In this document: positions 11,887 to 12,855 of the stretch, piece after piece
Layout of the letters: the number at the start of each line of letters is the position of its first letter
How positions within the stretch are numbered: the first letter of the stretch is position 1
Source: Arthrobacter sp.
Lineage (GTDB): Bacteria > Actinomycetota > Actinomycetes > Actinomycetales > Micrococcaceae
Direction of reading: 5' to 3'
Length of the DNA stretch: 12,855 nt
Assembly: GCA_030146405.1 (NCBI GenBank)
Contig: JASLBS010000089.1
Coordinates: 1-12,855 of the forward strand
Made by a program: the position numbers and the translations under genes
The notes under the pieces: generated by a model
Databases searched by the model: none
What the model saw: only the letters and a program-made list of their open reading frames with translations
What the model was told of the DNA's origin: nothing

Positions 11887-12855
11887 CTACAGATCCGGCT
11901 CATCCTCGACTTCACCGAGGTACTGGAGGGTCAGTACCGGCGACTCCATGTCATCGGTGCCGGCGACGAGTGCCACGTAGGCTTTTTCTCCCTCGAAGCC
12001 GGGCGCGATGTAGTCGTAGCTCTTCCACGTCGGGTGCTCGGCCGCCCCGTGCCAGGCGATGTGAAGGAGCAGGTCCTCCCACTCGGATTCGGGTGGCAGA
12101 TCGGTGAACCCAAGGGTGTCGATGACTGTTTTCTCGACGGCCACCGGGCACAGGAAGTACCGGCTGGAGGCGTGCGGGCTGATATCGACCAGCGCGCCGT
12201 CGCGGAGGGCTTCCTGGCGGGCTGACCCGGCATATTTCTCGGGCACCTCGCTGGTGATCTGGTGCTCCAACAGGTCCACCTGTTCCGTGCTGGGTTGGCC
12301 CTCCGGATGCAGGTAGGGATTCACGCGGGACGCGGCGTCGTAGGGCGTGAACCAGGAACGGGGCTGGTCGCCACCTTCCTCAGGTTTCGGGTGGTAAGCC
12401 TCCTGGAGCGCCGTGGCGTCGTCGAGGAGGCCGATCATGATTCGATCGATCTCGACGGCACCGAGCCTGGTCCCGCATTCGGCATCGACGTGCTGGATGC
12501 CCTTCTTGGCGAAGCAGTAGACCGCCAGTTCGTGGGCGAAGGTCCGGGCGCCGGCCCACCCCATCTCGAAGTCGACGGCCACTTCGGCGAGGACGACGGC
12601 GAAGCGTTGCAGGAAGCCCGCGGTGTACTGGCTTCGGTACGCCGGCGGCAGCATCCTCACTACAGTGGCTCCGACGCCGGTGATGAAGTCCTGTACGTCC
12701 CCCCCTGCGGCCTCGAGGGTGCGCAGGGCGAAGATGTCCTCGAACACCCCGTTCAGCCCGATCGGGATGGACTGGCGAAGGGCCCCGCGGAGCAGCTGCG
12801 CCAGGACCAGGGCTTCCAACCGTGCCTCCGGCGAGTCATAGTTCGAGGCGGGAAG
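11887..12855 (-). CDS. Unrecognised protein, probably truncated by the window edge
   Basis: I do not recognise this protein. The frame is open to the right edge (LPASNYDSPEARLEA...), so the gene probably starts outside. A TTG at 12819 preceded by GGAGG at good spacing is an alternative start, giving 310 residues. Numbered from that TTG, residues 1-140 are helix-rich and hydrophobic in places (LEALVLAQLLRGALR, FAVVLAEVAVDFEMGWAGA, FAHELAVYCFAKKGIQ), without a clear membrane span. A Pro/charged linker follows (143-175, HPKPEEGGDQPRS...). The C-terminal part (about 177-310) looks like a separate alpha/beta domain with WEDLLLHIAWHGAAEHPTW (247-265) and an acidic tail. The two-part build suggests a cytoplasmic protein with an N-terminal helical and a C-terminal domain. 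Length and composition support a real gene. Confidence 0.75.
   Translation of the reverse strand, partial: LPASNYDSPEARLEALVLAQLLRGALRQSIPIGLNGVFEDIFALRTLEAAGGDVQDFITGVGATVVRMLPPAYRSQYTAGFLQRFAVVLAEVAVDFEMGWAGARTFAHELAVYCFAKKGIQHVDAECGTRLGAVEIDRIMIGLLDDATALQEAYHPKPEEGGDQPRSWFTPYDAASRVNPYLHPEGQPSTEQVDLLEHQITSEVPEKYAGSARQEALRDGALVDISPHASSRYFLCPVAVEKTVIDTLGFTDLPPESEWEDLLLHIAWHGAAEHPTWKSYDYIAPGFEGEKAYVALVAGTDDMESPVLTLQYLGEVEDEPDL

Noticed and set aside
1..12855. Mobile element, prophage, tRNA or defence-system genes
   Set aside because: I saw no transposase, integrase, terminal repeats, tRNA-like cloverleaf or recognised defence domain on either strand.

Overview
The window comes from a high-GC actinobacterial chromosome. 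Class Ib ribonucleotide reductase genes in the order nrdH-nrdI-nrdE, a PPK2 polyphosphate kinase, an App1-type phosphatase, GTG/TTG starts and G+C-rich third codon positions all fit Micrococcales, perhaps Micrococcaceae. I cannot name a genus from the sequence alone. There are no RNA genes, CRISPR arrays, transposases, integrases or phage genes that I can see, and gene density and base composition look even. It reads as a housekeeping and cell-envelope stretch with some lineage-specific genes.

Layout. Bases 1-1001 (minus strand) hold nrdH, nrdI and the first 81 codons of nrdE, a deoxyribonucleotide-synthesis operon running off the left edge. The 520-base space before the next gene is the most interesting non-coding DNA here. 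It holds two candidate NrdR boxes 32 bases apart, a cluster of DnaA-box-like 9-mers ending in a perfect inverted repeat, and a strong hairpin in the nrd leader. Bases 1522-2559 (plus) encode a short-chain dehydrogenase with an extra C-terminal hydrophobic segment. It converges, with 5 bases between stop codons, on metF (methylenetetrahydrofolate reductase, minus). Upstream of metF on the same strand lies an App1-type HAD phosphatase.

Bases 4873-6385 (plus) carry a 117-residue protein of unknown function and a secreted or anchored Ala/Pro-rich surface protein with 42-base tandem repeats. Bases 6449-8145 (minus) carry a small two-helix membrane protein followed by an acetamidase/formamidase-family protein with a Tat-type signal and a lipobox-like cysteine. 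Next are a DUF1697 protein (plus), PPK2 (minus), a membrane-anchored serine hydrolase of the beta-lactamase/penicillin-binding fold (plus) and a DUF1648 membrane protein (minus). An unrecognised minus-strand gene runs to the right edge.

The genes mostly alternate in strand as single units. The only likely operons are nrdHIE, perhaps the App1 gene with metF, and the small membrane gene with the amidase. The leads worth following are the nrd control region, the exported amidase, the degenerate beta-lactamase-like protein and the two unknown genes. I found no convincing multi-gene undescribed system.
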